Below are positions 11,463 to 25,095 of a stretch of DNA of 64,000 nt, one piece after another. This DNA is from Istiophorus platypterus. Taxonomy: Eukaryota > Chordata > Actinopteri > Istiophoriformes > Istiophoridae. Each line of letters starts with the position of its first letter. The stretch's first letter is position 1. The notes under the pieces are model-generated. The model did no database searches. It had not been told where the DNA came from and worked only from the letters and a program-made list of their open reading frames with translations. The translations under genes and the position numbers were made by a program. The stretch is taken from positions 3,148,329 through 3,212,328 of the forward strand of contig CM029121.1 in the NCBI GenBank assembly GCA_016859345.1, given 5' to 3'.

Positions 11463-14400
11463 GTCCTTTGCCAGGTCAGGCAGTAATGTCAGCTATTTTT
11501 TAGGTGAGATCTGTCAACTACAAATGACTCACCTTAATGGCTTTTTCTACTACAGATTTTGTAATGGTGATGTGCTGCCCTCTGACTGAAATTTATGCCA
11601 TGTGGCATCATCTAGCTCATAATGGTGGAGAAATTTCTGACCTGTCTCCTGTTTCTGGCTGGAATGTGCCTGTTGCTAAAAAAAAAAAAAAAACTCAGAA
11701 CTGACTCGTGTGTGTGTGCACTGGGATAGCCTTTGCCAATTGTCGCTATCCTTCAGAGGGTCCCTACAGTCCCTGAGAGTGCACACTGTGTAGCTAAATC
11801 CTCCAGTGAGGCAGGCTCTGCCATTGGCAGCATTATTGTAACCAATCTCTTTGTACCCTTTATATAATTTTACTCCTGTTAGATTAGTTTAAACCATCTC
11901 TCATTTGTGAACTTTATTTGGTAGCACCTGTATTGATATGATTTCAACAGTTTATTGGGTTAACAATGTGCTTGCGCTTTGTATGTCTCATTGTAATTAC
12001 CTTCTGCACAAGGGGTATCTGCATATGTGGGGTAGGGAGGGCCTCCAAATTCAAGTGGAAATGTTTGTGTGCAAAGCTTATGCACAAAAATGTGCTTACA
12101 GTTGATATGAAACTCTGGGTTCTGTAGCAGAAGTAGCAAAACCTCATTTTAAATCACACTGAAGTTTTGATTCACACAACTAATTAAAAATCAGCTACAT
12201 AACATAACCTCATCAACAGTGTGCACTGTGCCTCACTCTTCATCTGCATAGGCATGTAATATATAATATTTATGTAATATTTCTGATTCTATCAGCCTCA
12301 AACAAAAATTTCCTTTACTGGCAAAACTTTTTATTACATTTAACAAAATGAGTGGTCATACATAAATATGACTTGACTACAGAGGCCCACCTGAGTAGAA
12401 AGTAAAAAGCTAAATAAGACAAAAATGTATATAGTACAATAAACTTTATACATAACCCTATGGGTCTATAAGTACATGTAAAAACAAACAAACAAAAAAA
12501 CAAACAACAATAAGAAGAAGAACAACATCAGCTACAACAAAAATCCGAGATAGAGTGTTAATAATAACACAAATGAATAACCATGTTACACTTCCATCAT
12601 AAAAAGGTCACAACCCTGGGCAGCCATGTTCCCAGGCCAACATCATAAGCACCTCTGAATGTTACAGAGTCAGAATGAATAGGGCTAAAAAAATAGAAAT
12701 CAACTTAGAAAGAAAAGTTTGGGAAAAGAACTTGGATACAAAGGACAAAAAGGCAAAATTAAAAATAACGCCAAAAACAAAAAAGGTTTTATTTCAATTA
12801 CCATTTCCCATAAGACCAAGACTGTCAAAGGTTAAACGATTCAATATGCTACAAACAAAGTAGTTTGTATGTGATAAGATATGCTTTTGTTGTACTAAGC
12901 TTCACTGCGTCACACTTTTTCAATCATTCACACATTAAAATACAGTAACAAAATAGGTGTTCATTCAAAAGCTGATAAGACTGATAACACCATGGAAACC
13001 AATAAATCTTGAATTTTGCATGTAAATATTGCACCCAATCAATTGTAAAAGCAAAAAATAGCCCTCTGCAAATGCCAATTAAGACCCAACTTTAAAGTAC
13101 TCTGTGTCCCTGTACACTTTCACCAATACAGCATTTAGCTACTGTTATTTAAATCTTGATTGAAGCTATAACAACTGACTTTTTATAACTGAAGAGAGTG
13201 GTACAGGACTTAACAGACTGAAGTTAATTTAGTTGTGATCTATGAGGATGGACATGTCGGTCCCCCTAGTTCTGACTTCGCTGTAGTTGTAACACACCTT
13301 CCTAATGGTGGAAATATTTCAAGTGAGCTTTAGCTGTTGAATGCAAAGATATAAACCAGTTTTTGGGCTTTATCAAAAATCATGAGGGATAAATTTCTGA
13401 TGGTAAGTACTGAAGATATACAAATGTATTTTAATATATGAATAATCAACCTCAGGAAAAAAATTCACTCTTTTATCACTTTTTTGCAGAATAGGGATTT
13501 AGAAATCCCATCACAACTGTAAAATTCACCTATCACAGTTGCAAATTATGATAAAATGAAAAGTATGGTTGTCAGGATTCACATACAAGAATAGAATGAA
13601 TAACAAAAACTAAAGTGAAAAGCAGTGGAAATAAGTAACGAGAAAAGAAAGAAGGACATAGATAGGAGGCAGAATTCAAAATAAAGCATAATGACAAATT
13701 AGTGATTTGTTTCAAGATTGATTTGGTCATCTCAGTGGACTTATTGCTAAGCATTTTTTTTTCTTTTTCTTTTGGTCACTAGGTCTTTTGTAATATGTAT
13801 GTAAAAGATTTATAAATGGAACAATGCAAATTCTGGAGTGCTGATATTTGGGTTTTTTTTTTTTTTACTATCTATTAACAATTTTAATGTTAAAACTCAT
13901 TAAAACCAACAGGGGTTTTTTTAGTTTAAAGGATTAGAGAAGCACCAAGAATCAGTCAGAAAGAGATTTGTGCAAAAGGAAATGGTAAGATTTCTGCTTT
14001 GAGTGCATGTGTTTAGGGATAAATCAGGCCAATGGATCATCTGGAAATTTGTTAAAATCAACAGAGCAGGGTTAATATAAAGTTTGGTATTTATCATAGA
14101 ATTGTTTCACATTGTTGGTTATCGGACAGTGTAATGTGGCATTAAGAGAGCAGGAGCTGTATCCATTTATGAAAATACTGTTTAACTTGTTTTACAGCCG
14201 GAGACATCAATTGCACATAATTTAAAGCTCCCTATGTAACCCTGGCACAAAGTAAATCCATTAACCCCACTGCATTTTCCAAGTTTTGCATCATGGTCAG
14301 AAAGTTTCTTGTAACAAAATGAGATAACCCTCAATTCTCTTTCAAAATAAAAAATGTGTTCCCCTCTTCACTATATCATTTATGCCTCTGACATTTATGA

Positions 14401-14478
14401 AACTAAATATCCTGAGGAGCTGGAGGAGGGAGAGTTAGAGGAACCCGTGCCACTGACTCAAGGGGAAACTGGGAAGTT
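11463..14478. other. Noncoding stretch, no gene recognised
   Basis: AT-rich, with an A run at 11,679-11,693 and A/C-rich low-complexity sequence around 12,480-12,545. The many short frames have no domain. The steady AT-richness of 12,150-13,900 would fit an intron or a long 3' UTR, but nothing proves it. Confidence 0.45.
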
Positions 14479-14843
14479 TTAAAGTGTCAATAACATGTAG
14501 CTACATTCAACAGGTCCAGACTCTTTGTATATCTCAAGGGCACCATGCAGTGAAAAGTGCCAGCTGCACTGACTTTTTGTACTATCCATTCTCTGCCCAT
14601 CAGTGTAAAAGAAGGGGCCAGAAATAGGTGTTTTTAGCTTCATCTCTGGCTTGTTATGACTGTGGGCCACAGTTTCTCTCTGACAGGTTTGTCCTGAGCA
14701 GATAAGGCTTTAGTTATTTGGAGCTTGTTGTCAGAAACAAACTTGGAGCCCTTGGCTTCCTTCCAGTCCCAGTCTCTCAGCCAGTGCATTGTGAACAAGA
14801 TGATGGTAGATCCATCATTTTGAGGCTGGCCCCTGCAATGCAT
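14479..14843 (-). pseudogene. Possible L1-type ORF1 remnant
   Basis: Two overlapping minus-strand frames read in order DGSTIILFTMHWLRDWDWKEA, then QDKPVREKLWPTV, then ISGPFFYTDGQRM, with one frame change near 14,650. The sequence (V/A)REKLWP... followed by G(P/F)...(I/T)(D/E)G is reminiscent of the C-terminal RNA-binding part of ORF1 proteins of fish L1-like elements. The match is short and I cannot confirm it without a search. Confidence 0.32.
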
Positions 14844-15302
14844 GATGTCTACACCATCCCTCAGACTATCATTGTAATACCACAGCCATTTCTGTTTGTT
14901 TTATTTCACCTTTCATGCACATGTTTGATCATCATGTGTTCTGGAAAGTGCTCCAATTGCTGATAGGATATCACCTGAGAAATCAGTTTCATCCCATTTT
15001 GACTTTTCAATCAGTGGCAGAAATTGTTGTATACACAGCCTCAACAGTCACAAAAACCACCTGCATGGTCGCTATTTGAATCCCTAGATCCAGAAGCATG
15101 TGGAACAGTGGCTAGACAGAGGGTGACATCTAAACACACTCCAGTTTTATTACAAGGATGGGTACAGTAAAATCTTAGCAATTGCATTGAATTGTAAACT
15201 AAGTTATAAAATTGTGTATTAAATTGCTCGTCAGACTGTCAAACAGCACATCTGGCTTCTGTCTGCTGCGAAGCTTTGTGCCAAACACATTTGTTCCATC
15301 AG

Positions 15303-15326
15303 CACACACACACACACACACACACA
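15303..15326. repeat. (CA)12 microsatellite
   Basis: Uninterrupted CA dinucleotides in otherwise unremarkable sequence. Confidence 0.95.
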
Positions 15327-16230
15327 GAAGGATTATTTGCTGCATCCACTTATTGGATTTATTGTTACTGGGTTCAGGAGTGGTTGGGAATATACTATTT
15401 AATCTCTAGATGCATGTTCAATCATTGCTCCAGTGTTCCAAAGACTGGAAATGTTCAAACAAAAATGTTTATGGTTTGCAAGGGAATTTTTAGGAGGTTT
15501 ATGTTTAGCCTTATCTAATGCCACAAGTTGAAGTTGTTTGGGCCTTAAGCTGAGAAAGTCCTGGATATAAACCATCATTTTAAGATAAATAGCAAACACA
15601 CAAACAAAGCTGAACTTTTTCTACACCTTCCCTAAAAAGTGAAACAGGAGAAAATCGACTCATTAATAGAGAAGAATAACCACAATAATCAAGGTACAGG
15701 CTACATAGAAGGCCCCTGGCTTCCAGCACCTTAGCGTGCTTTGAAAACAGTTACTAATGCTTTGAATATGTGTTGAAAAATTAAACTTTATTTCTCCTTT
15801 TGTTTTTGCTTCAAATATATGGAAAAGAAACCTCAAACAAGCACTGTTTTCCAAAGGAAGCAGTTTGTTTTTCAGTCTCATTTTTACAAGACTTTCTATG
15901 AATGAGTCCAGCTTATCTGACAACTTACATCCTATATTTCATTTAAATATTTAATGCAATAACTAAGATACAAGTGTGAATACAAGATACAATCATTTAT
16001 TAAATGTTCTATAGTCTGCCTTGAGGAACAGCATCTTGCCACTGTAATGTGCTTGCTGGCACATACTCACATGCACACAAAAACAGAGAGGAAAAGAGAG
16101 AGAGGGAGAAAAACCACTAAGGCTGATTGTTCTCCACACAGCTTACAGCTAATCTATCGCTCATGTACATGCACATAATTCACAGACACAGAGGCTGCAC
16201 ATATTCTTGAATGCTGCTGCACAATGATGT

Positions 16231-16231
<1 letters not shown>

Positions 16232-16270
<39 letters not shown>
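16232..16270. repeat. (CA)n microsatellite, about 19 units
   Basis: Uninterrupted CA dinucleotides. The sequence around it is rich in CACA/GTGT words on both sides, including TGTGTGTCTG near 16,390. Confidence 0.95.
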
Positions 16271-16273
<3 letters not shown>

Positions 16274-17519
16274 CAATCTATAATTCAGGGCATTAATAAT
16301 TTAAATGCTTGTCCAGAGTTATTGATGCCTATAGCTGGCTCCCTGAATACACTCCTGTAGCAGAGTACATGAAGTGTTTGTGTGTCTGCATGTGTGTCTG
16401 TGGCTTTGTGTTTCTAGTGCACTGCTGCATGTCTGTGTGTGACTCTCAATGTTCACACAAGTCAAATGACTTTACCACACACACAACCTGTGTTTTCAGA
16501 CACCACCATCTCACATCAAAATGATCAGGGCAACGTGCCTTGATAAAGGAAGTGCTGTAGCAGGTTTACACACAGCTGCAATAAGATGAATCACACCAGA
16601 TGAAACTTTAATGATCCAGAGGGAAAGGTGGGTCTTAGCAGCACCCAAAGACACAGTACAGAACTACAAAAACTGCAGGTAATGTCTGTGTCGCACTAAT
16701 ACACCATTTTTTTTGGCTTGAAAGAGTGTGGAAAGAATCAATCAGGTTGCACCAAGAACAATATTAGATTAAGTAACAATCTAAGATTTGTTGTTGCCAG
16801 GTTTTTTTAATATTCATGTGACGTGATTCATTTTCAGAGTCAGACTTAAAAAAAAATCTAAGATCTCCGATATAATATCACATTCGTTACCATATAGGTA
16901 AGTTTCCAAGTGACGCCATTTTTAGAGATGTACCAACAGACCACAAATGTTTAATATCCCTTACAAAGGGACAGTATACTTTACAGCATAGGGTATATAT
17001 GTATATATGCATGTTTTTTTGTTTTTTTTTGGCACACATTTAATCAATGTGCTGCAGACATACACACAGCCTCCAGTTTTCTGTCATTCTAAGGGACTAC
17101 AGTTGTTTTTTCGAGTTCAAGAAGACTGCTTTCCCTGGCCAGAAAATGAATGTTAGGGTAGCATGCTAGATTTTTAGTGAACCTCTTTTGCAAGGGACTT
17201 TTCCAGCCGAAGGCAAATCCATCACACAACCGTGTATACAGTGACTATTGGTGCCCTGTGTTCTGGTTAAAGTTGATCCCAGTATTGCTGTGGCTAAAGC
17301 CAATAATTGAATGTGACTCTGAGCATTACAAATTGTTGCCTGTTGTTGTGTTGTAATGGAAAACGTGATAGCTAAGTTAAGATTTAGAAAAGGCCTGAGC
17401 AATTTTGCTTCTTAAAATCTTACTTTAAAATGTATAACATGTATATTTAGTTTTATAGGCTATCTGACTGAGTGAGAGCATATGCATAAATCGATTTTCA
17501 GTCCTCACATGACCTGAAT
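16271..17519. other. Noncoding stretch, nothing recognised
   Basis: No domain-bearing frame. A short TATATATGTATATATG stretch lies near 16,992. Confidence 0.5.
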
Positions 17520-18035
17520 TAACCTAAGAATGAAAGGCTTCAAAGACAATTGCCAAAGATCTTGGAAACATTGGTTCAGCATTTTGTAATATCAAGAAGT
17601 TTCACAGCCATAAAACTCTTTAGATGGTTACAGGACATGGTGCTAAGAAGAAAATCAATGGGAGAAGTCTACAAAGGTTGATGTAGATTGTGGAAGAAAA
17701 AAAAACACCATGTAAGACATCTAAAGAGCTTCAGGCTGATATAGATCAATCTGGAGTGGTGGTTTAAGCCTTTAAATGTGTGAAAGCCCAGTAAGTCACC
17801 ACTTTGAAGGAAAGGTGCAAAAAAGACAAGACCAATGTTTACAAAAACTTTCATAGATAAGCCAGGTGAAGTTTTGGGGTCTTTCAGAATGACAATAACC
17901 CAAAGTTAACATCCAGCAGCATAAAAGAATGATTGAAGAGGGAAAGAGGGACTGTTTTAAACTGGCCAGCAATGAGTCCTGACCTAAATACCATTGAAAA
18001 CCTTTGGAGAGAGCTGAAATCTGTTTATTTCTGAA
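17520..18035 (+). pseudogene. Tc1/mariner-family transposase remnant
   Basis: Near 17,886 a frame reads NDNNPKLTSSSIKE, and at 17,960-18,020 NWPAMSPDLNTIENLWRELK. The 'W.(A/ )QSPDLNPIE(N/H)LW..(L/ )' block with its second catalytic Asp, preceded by an '(Q)(D)N.P.H' type block, is the signature of Tc1 transposases. Upstream, about 17,530-17,870, the words match the N-terminal helix-turn-helix and linker in broken frames with many stops (for example the segment KGFKDNCQRSWKHW). The copy is heavily decayed. Tc1 elements are among the most common DNA transposons of fish. Confidence 0.78.
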
Positions 18036-21000
18036 TATATTTTATATTCTGTACTTATTCTGACTGTAGGTGTAAAAGACTGACCCAAATTTCTTGAATC
18101 TTGCTTTATTGCTGAGTAAGTACCTATGAGAAAGTTTGCCTACTAAATTTGTGTACCATAGCATTATCCACATTTCATACCCTGAAATTCTAATCAAGAA
18201 GCAGACATTACGTTAACAATGAACAAGTAGTAATTAAAAAATGCTGTTGTAACTGCACAGTCCAAGTGATAAACAGAACAGAGACCGTTTAAATCGACCT
18301 TGTGTTGAAAGTTTATGTGAGCATAGTGGAGCCGATTAGATCTACTGCACTCATGCAGATGAATTTAGTATAGTCAAGGTCCAAAGGCTGCTGTGACCAG
18401 GCCTGCTCTAGTCTAGTCTGCAGTCAGTGCAGAAACCGCCTTACTAACATCACCTGAGAGATGTGTCATGAAATTAAACTGCAATATACTTCAAATAACT
18501 GTAGTGATATCACACAAAATATACTTTCTATACACTAGCCAAGAAACAATCACTGCACATAATCACCAAAAATCATGTACTGACTTTGGTTTTGTAAAAA
18601 AAACCCCAATACACGAAATGTAAATCAGTGATCTGTACGTGTGCTGGGAGGTGTAGGTTACCACCTTCGGACAGAGCAAGGCTAGTTGTTTCTCCGTATT
18701 TCCAGCCTTTTTGACGAGCTAAAATAACCAGATTTTCTCTACTCCAGCTACAGTGGGATCCAAAAGCCCACCCCCCCCCCCAAAAAAAAAAATCAGAAAC
18801 CAAGAGGGAGAAATCTATATTGCATATTTTTTGGTCTTATGACGCTACCCTATAGTTTAGCATAATTAGACAGTACTGTAGCCATTGATGCAGGTAGAGA
18901 CCGTATTATGGTAAAGCCAGTGAAATAAAATGGTACTGTCAACATTGTGTCATTGGCAGAGCAGATAGTTAAACTGAACCAGACAGTATTGCCGCCCTGA
19001 AATGAACAACAAAATATTTTCAACCAGTAATTTTGTAAATTCAATTCGGTCAAGTTTACACTTGTACCCACTGCGTCCAAGAAATGGCCCTATGCTTGCA
19101 CACTAAAGTCTGCCACCTTGGCCCACCTGCTTTTCTTTGTTATCAAACCATCAGCCTAATGAATGAAAGCATTACAACTTTAAATCGTGTTACAATTTCA
19201 CCTCAGTGCTTTGTGAAGTTTTTCTTACTTAAACATTACAGACTCTTCAAACTACAGCCTGTATCTATAGTTTTAATACTTATTTTGTATTTTGTTTACC
19301 ACACACACACACACTCTTTAATTAAATAATACTTTTAACAATACATTTAAAAACTGGAGACTAAAGAAAGGGATGAGTAAATGAGACTTCAATTCGAACA
19401 CATGATGTTGACTTTGTTCACATTACTACATTAGTGTAGCATGAATTATTTGATCTTAGAACATTTGTTCTTATTTTACTGTATTGTCTTTTGCATTCTC
19501 TTATATAAATAACCTTCTAACCTTTTGGCAAAAACACTTGCCTGTGCACATGGTTGTCATGGTCTGTGTGATGAGCCACTGTCAATTAAATGTGTACTGT
19601 GTTACATAACATGGTATTTTCTATTTTTTATTTTTTTTTGCACTGTTTTGGGAAGCTGGAGAGGATAATGATTGGAGATGGAACATGATTTAGGTCTGTC
19701 TTACATTTCTGTGTCTGCAGGGTAGAAGATCCTGTTACTCAATATACCTTTAATGTGGTAATTATTTATTGATGTTATCACATGACACATAGTCGCTTAA
19801 CATTTTGACTTGGAACAAAGAGCACGAGGAGTACTATTTTGATCTTATACCTAATGATGCAGTCGTACGGCTGTTTCAAATGCTGGAAAAATTGTTGAAA
19901 TATACAGCTTTTGGTTCCTGCAGGTCTGGATGCTCATGAATAGTTTAAGAGTGAGGTTCCCCTGATACATGTTCTCTATCCACTAGGACTAAGACACTAC
20001 AATACTCCTCACTGTGATTAAACCTAAAATTACCTAAATGATTCAGGAGGAGGACAGAGGGGAAAATGTAAGAAAGGAGAGAGGGTGTAAAAAACATGAA
20101 AACAGAGAAAGGGATCCATTTGCTTTTTTCTTCATTTGGCAGCGGAGACAATAATGTAGAATGAACATGGGGCAGAGGAAATTGAAAGTGTGAGGAAAGA
20201 GGAATGCATCAGTCCATGAGAAGACAGAGAAATAGAGGAGAAAAGACAAATTCAAGCAAATAGGTTTTTATGGTTTCATAATGATCGTATTTTCTCAAGG
20301 GTAGAAGAGAAGAAGTTTTCACCTGACCAGAATACTAAATATCTGTATAATTTGTATGTTTGACAGTACATGAGGAACTCATTGTGACATTTTCAAATAA
20401 AGGATTTTTGATAAAGTAGATATCAAATAGAAGTTAATAACAAAACTTATTGAGGTAAGCAACAGAGAGGGTTTGGCGATTAAACTGCATCGATGTAAAG
20501 CATCTTCATTAAGTGGATACAAATAAGAAGACAGGAGATAGGACAGGATTCCCTGGAGTCTAGACGGTGGTGGTGTGGAGCCAGCGAAACCTTTGAAGAA
20601 GTGTCCCTGGACATCATGGAGATTGTGGTGATGATGATAGGACGGAGGTGGGTTGCAAAAAGTAGGTCTGAAAGACAGATGGGGAGAATTTCAATGATAT
20701 TTATAGAACAGTATCCACTGGTTGGCTGGAAGAATGCAGTCAGAAACATCACTGGCCAGATCTGGTGACATTGGAACATATGGTGATATTAAGGTTATAG
20801 GAAAGTAGTTGTTAATTCACTTTATTTCGTATCCTATAGATGTTCTGTAATTTAACAGTTCGTACAACTTTATCACCATCACAACAATTTTTAAACTCCC
20901 TCTCCTCTTTTAAAAACTATAACAGAAAAATTTAATTAGATTGCATTTTAACTGACTTAGTTTTTACTTTTATCTAAGTACATTTTTACAAAGATAATTT

Positions 21001-21598
21001 ACTTTTACTCTAGAAAAAAATTTCATTAACTAATAGTACTCTTTAGTAAAATATTCTTGTACTGTTTTCATTCTTGTTATATTACAATATACTGTATGTT
21101 AATTTTATAAAATAAAATAACATTTTCTCTAAGAACATATACTGGATTTTCTTTGGTTGTTTTTTTTGTTTGTTTTGTTTATTAAGTGTCAGAAATATTG
21201 AAAATATTCTGTTCATATACAGCTATGAAAACACCAGTAAAACCTTATCATAAATATGACCTCAGCTGGAACTCCAGTTACTATCTGGAAAGCTGTTTTA
21301 GATTAAACATAATACAACCTTGTAGAATGTGCACACCTGATGTTAATAGTTTTTGACTGCACTATAAGTAAATACAATCTTACTTTTGGATTCTCAGATA
21401 CACAGCGGAAAATGTTTCATGACCCTTGAATCAAACTCTAAATAGGTGATAAATTGATGTAAAATGTAGACAGTTTTTACAGGAGTAAACAAATTCCACA
21501 CATTTTTTGGAGACAAAAAAGCTCCATGTAGCATAGATGGACACAGGAGATGCTACAGAGAGAAAAAATTGGAACTTGAAGTATGAAAAAGAGAGGAA
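18036..21598. other. Noncoding stretch, nothing recognised
   Basis: AT-rich sequence with no recognisable domain. A C11-A12 junction lies at about 18,770-18,791 and a short CA run near 19,302. A 99-codon minus frame at 20,480-20,779 resembles nothing I know. Confidence 0.5.
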
Positions 21599-21611
21599 AG
21601 GCATGAAGACG

Positions 21612-21694
21612 AGAGAGAGAGAGAGAAGTGACCATGAGCTAGAAGCAGAAAGAGAGAGAGCGAGAGCGAGCGAGAGCGAGCGAGAGCGAGAGAG
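21612..21694. repeat. (GA)n / GAGCGA purine-rich simple repeat
   Basis: A GA-rich run including several copies of GAGCGAGA forms an almost pure purine strand. The flanking 21,540-22,020 remains purine-rich. Long minus-strand frames over it (125 and 98 codons, serine/leucine-rich) are products of this low complexity. Confidence 0.9.
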
Positions 21695-22620
21695 AATGGA
21701 ATGAAGAGAACAGAGAGGAAGTACAGGAAAAGGAATGAAAGAAATAAAGTATTCTGAGAAAAGAGAGAGCAGAGGAAGAAAATCATTCCTGGGGCAGGTG
21801 GATGCCACGGCTTATTTCCAACTGTCTGTCGGCCGAGCCAATGGAACATGAAATTGAATTATCTTCTCTATAAGTTACAAAGTCAACGGAGCTGAGAAGG
21901 GTGCAGGATGGGAGGGAGTGAGAGGAATGGAAGGGGGTGGAGTGAAGGAGAAGATTGGAGAGAGAGGAAATGGTGAGGGCAGAGAGGATGGAAAGAATAG
22001 GAGAAAGATGAGTAAAAAAAACTCAGTCACTGTCTTCTCTTTGTCAGTCTTTTCCCAAGGATTGTTGATCCACTGGCTCTTTCCAGCAGTCCAACTTAAT
22101 ACTAAGAGATGTGTTATGTATAACAGTGATCCTCAGAGTCATATGTCATGTGGACACAAAATCAGGCTCAACAGACGGAGCTTGAAATTGCATTATTACC
22201 ACGGGGGAAGATCAGATGTAAAACAGACACCACGGAGGATAAAAATGAAAATCTGGAAACCTGGAAAACTGTCTGAATAGACAATTGCAAGCTTACAGCA
22301 ACTGACAATAATGTATGAAAAGTACTGGACTGTTCAAAGTCTGATAAAATTATCAGAGTGCAAACACAATCCTTCGACCATTTGTTTTCTGTCTTTTGTT
22401 TTGGTGCATAATTTCGTATCTTTTTACATGGTCTTTACAATTTTCTCTTAAGCTTCTTCCTCATTTGTTGTACTGCATTTCTGCACCTCAAACACACCAG
22501 CAGTAGCATAGATGTATCATGTGGGATTTGCTAGATTTTAAGAAACTTTAGTTTGGGTTATATTCCAAACAAGTAATCTCAAGAATCTTCGAGATTTAAA
22601 TCTGAACTATTTAAATCTTG

Positions 22621-22639
22621 AGGGGGGGGGGGGGGGGGT
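22621..22639. repeat. Poly(G) run
   Basis: About seventeen to eighteen consecutive G within CTTGAGG...TGAATAAGG. Such runs are length-unstable and can form quadruplex structures. Confidence 0.9.
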
Positions 22640-24529
22640 GAATAAGGGACTGTGCTGGATTTAAAGGTTGTTACAGTAAAAAAGGTGACAGCCTGATTAC
22701 ACAGTGTTTACACTTTGTGTACTTTGTGCCACTTTGTAAATTTACATTGTGATTTTAGTTTTAGTAGCCACCGTTGTCTCATCAGTGGCAAAGTTTCTGT
22801 GTAGCACACAAGGTTTTGCACGTGTTATGGGTCTTTCTTCTGATGTGAATGGTTCAAGAAAGTGACTCAAATTAAATACACTATATATGGAAATTCTTCT
22901 TGGTGATAGGGGCCATGTCCCACGGCAGGCCAGTAAATCTTTTTTTTTTTTTTTTTAAATAACACTTTGAATGTTCTCTAATTTCTATTTTCTCCTCAGT
23001 CTTTGGCACCTGCATGTTGGAGCTCTGACAGATGGTCTTGGCACATCTGTCGTAGATGAAGGGTTCCTCTTGTATTTGTTGCTCTGCTGTGGAGGCCCGG
23101 TGGCCTTTGTGGGTAGATGTTTGTGATATTCAGTACAATGTCTGCTCTTCAGCCTTCCACCAGGGGCCTGAGATTAACAGTTTGCTGTGGTGTTGCCATT
23201 CTTTCCTCTCATGCTAATGAAAGTGAAGGTCCCGGTGGGCGTGAAGGGTAAAGTGTTTTCAGATGGTAAAGGAGGCTCGAGAAACTTGATCTGATTCGGG
23301 AGATAACTCAGTCATAGTGTCTTTGGCAGTGTCTGCCACCTCTGTTGACTGGTATACTTGTAGCTGATGATCTAACATGTCCCTCCTGCATATTAGAATA
23401 CATGATACCAAATAAACTAGATCCAGTTTCTCCTCCTAGAGAGAAATCTGAATATCAAATTTAAGTCTAAGTTGAACTGCTGAACTTATTCTTAATAGCA
23501 GTTTAAATAAAAAGAGTTTATTTATTTCCATTAATTTTTTTAAATACTTTGAATCATTGACTTGTGTTAAGTCCCTTTATTTAAAAGCTTTTGGCATAGT
23601 CACTGCATGACTAGCTAAGTGCGCTATATATTGTAATTTCCAAGTTACTACTCAGAAAATTCAGTCAGTGGTATTTCAGTGATACGATACATGTTGTTGG
23701 AAGGTTTAAAAAAAAAGTTTTACAAGATCTTACATTATATGGATCTTCGTCAGCAGGTTTTCAGGTTTTCAGTAAATATCTGCGGCGAGTGACAGTACCC
23801 CAGGGATATAAAGACATTCCAGTTTTGTTAGTGTCAAACAATGAACAATAGAAAAAAATATAATGTTCTTTTTTTTTCTTTTTTCAGGGTGAATATTTTC
23901 AGATTTTCTTATCATGGTTTGCATGATGTAACCACATTTGTACAGGTAACATTCTGCTAGATGATTTATGATACATAAAGGAAAGTGGTCAACATGATAA
24001 CTGTGAGACAACATCTTGTATGAGGAAAGTCTTTTTTTCCTTGCTTCCTATTGGTTTTTTGGGAGTTTAAATCAGGATGGAAACTCAAGACACAAAAATC
24101 GCAATTTCTCCATAATGTTTACTAAGTGAATATTTTTGAATCAGTGACCGCCAATGTTGTTGCTTCTTGCCTCATGATGAATTTATGAAGTAAATAGTAT
24201 TGTTGTATTACCACAAAAATAGTAGTTAAATTTACTTTTTTATAATGCATGCAGGCATTTAAGTGATATTTAACATCTTAGCCATACATAAGCTTTCCAA
24301 AAGGTATATATAATTTATTGCCACAAGGACTTGTCATAATCTGCTCCTGGACTCTTGTATTATTATTTCCTGTTTTATTTTGAAATGAATTACCTTATGT
24401 GTCTGTTGTTATTTCTTGCTTCCTTGGTTTGTGTTTTCCTGCCTCTTTCCCCAGCCTACGTAGTTTCACCTCTGTCCTACAAATATCTGTAAAAAAAAAA
24501 AAAACAAAAAACAAAAACAATAAAACCCC
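22640..24529. other. Noncoding stretch; slightly GC-richer patch at 22,990-23,300
   Basis: No convincing gene. The patch 22,990-23,300 is less AT-rich than its surroundings and gives a roughly 45-codon open stretch on the minus strand (containing EEPFIYDRCAKTICQ), without homology I can name. A T17 run is at about 22,940. Confidence 0.4.
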
Positions 24530-25095
24530 TGGTGTGTCTTCTTTCCTCAAGCTCGGGTCCTCTACCAGAGGCCTGGGCGTTTGAGGGCTCTGCCCAGTAT
24601 CTTAGCTGATCCTGGGACTGTCCTCTTCCTCTGGTCAGAGACCTCAGATGTTGTACCTGGAATCTACTGGGGCCACTGGGGCCTCTCTCCCAGCTTGTGG
24701 TCCACAGCCACCAGTGCTCTGATGACCACTGGCACCGCTGTGGCCTTTACTCCCCGCATCTTTTCTAGCTCCTCTTTCAGACCTTGATATTTGAGCTTCT
24801 TGTGTTCTGTCTTCCTGATGCTGCTGTTACTTGGGATTGCTTCTTATGTCACCTCTGCCTTTTTATGTTGTTTGTCAATCAACACAATGTCTGGTTGGTT
24901 AGCCATCACCAGTGTTTCAGTGTGGATCTGGAAGGATCTTAGCTTGGTCATCTCAACCACCTTAGGAGGTGTCATCCATTGTGACCTCGGGACCTCCAGC
25001 CCATACTCAGTGCAGATGTTCCACTCTGCCAGCCACTTGGTTATGGGGTTCCATGTACGCTGTTCCAGCCTGCATCTTACACTTTGCTATTGACC
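24530..25095 (-). pseudogene. LINE polyprotein C-terminal remnant (antisense)
   Basis: Read on the minus strand from 25,093 downwards the sequence gives, across several frames, MTPPKVVEMTKL, then LVMANQPDIVLIDKQHKKAE, then HKKLKYQGLKEELEK, then GVKATAVPVVIRALVAV, then IPGTTSEV. This order is known to me from the C-terminal end of a LINE polyprotein that is common in teleosts, where a 'NQPDIV..DK....(A)VVIDVAIP' nuclease-like segment follows the RT. Here it holds stops and frame breaks (an internal stop right after KKAEVT), so it is a dead fragment. The RT itself is not present. The precise clade I leave open. Confidence 0.62.

Noticed and set aside
21431..21849. Two minus-strand frames of 125 and 98 codons, Ser/Leu-rich
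   Set aside because: Produced by the GA-rich simple repeat; low complexity, no domain.
22990..23130. Possible minus-strand exon (about 45 open codons, EEPFIYDRCAKTICQ)
   Set aside because: Too short, no clear splice pair and no recognised homology. Kept only as a note for a transcript search.
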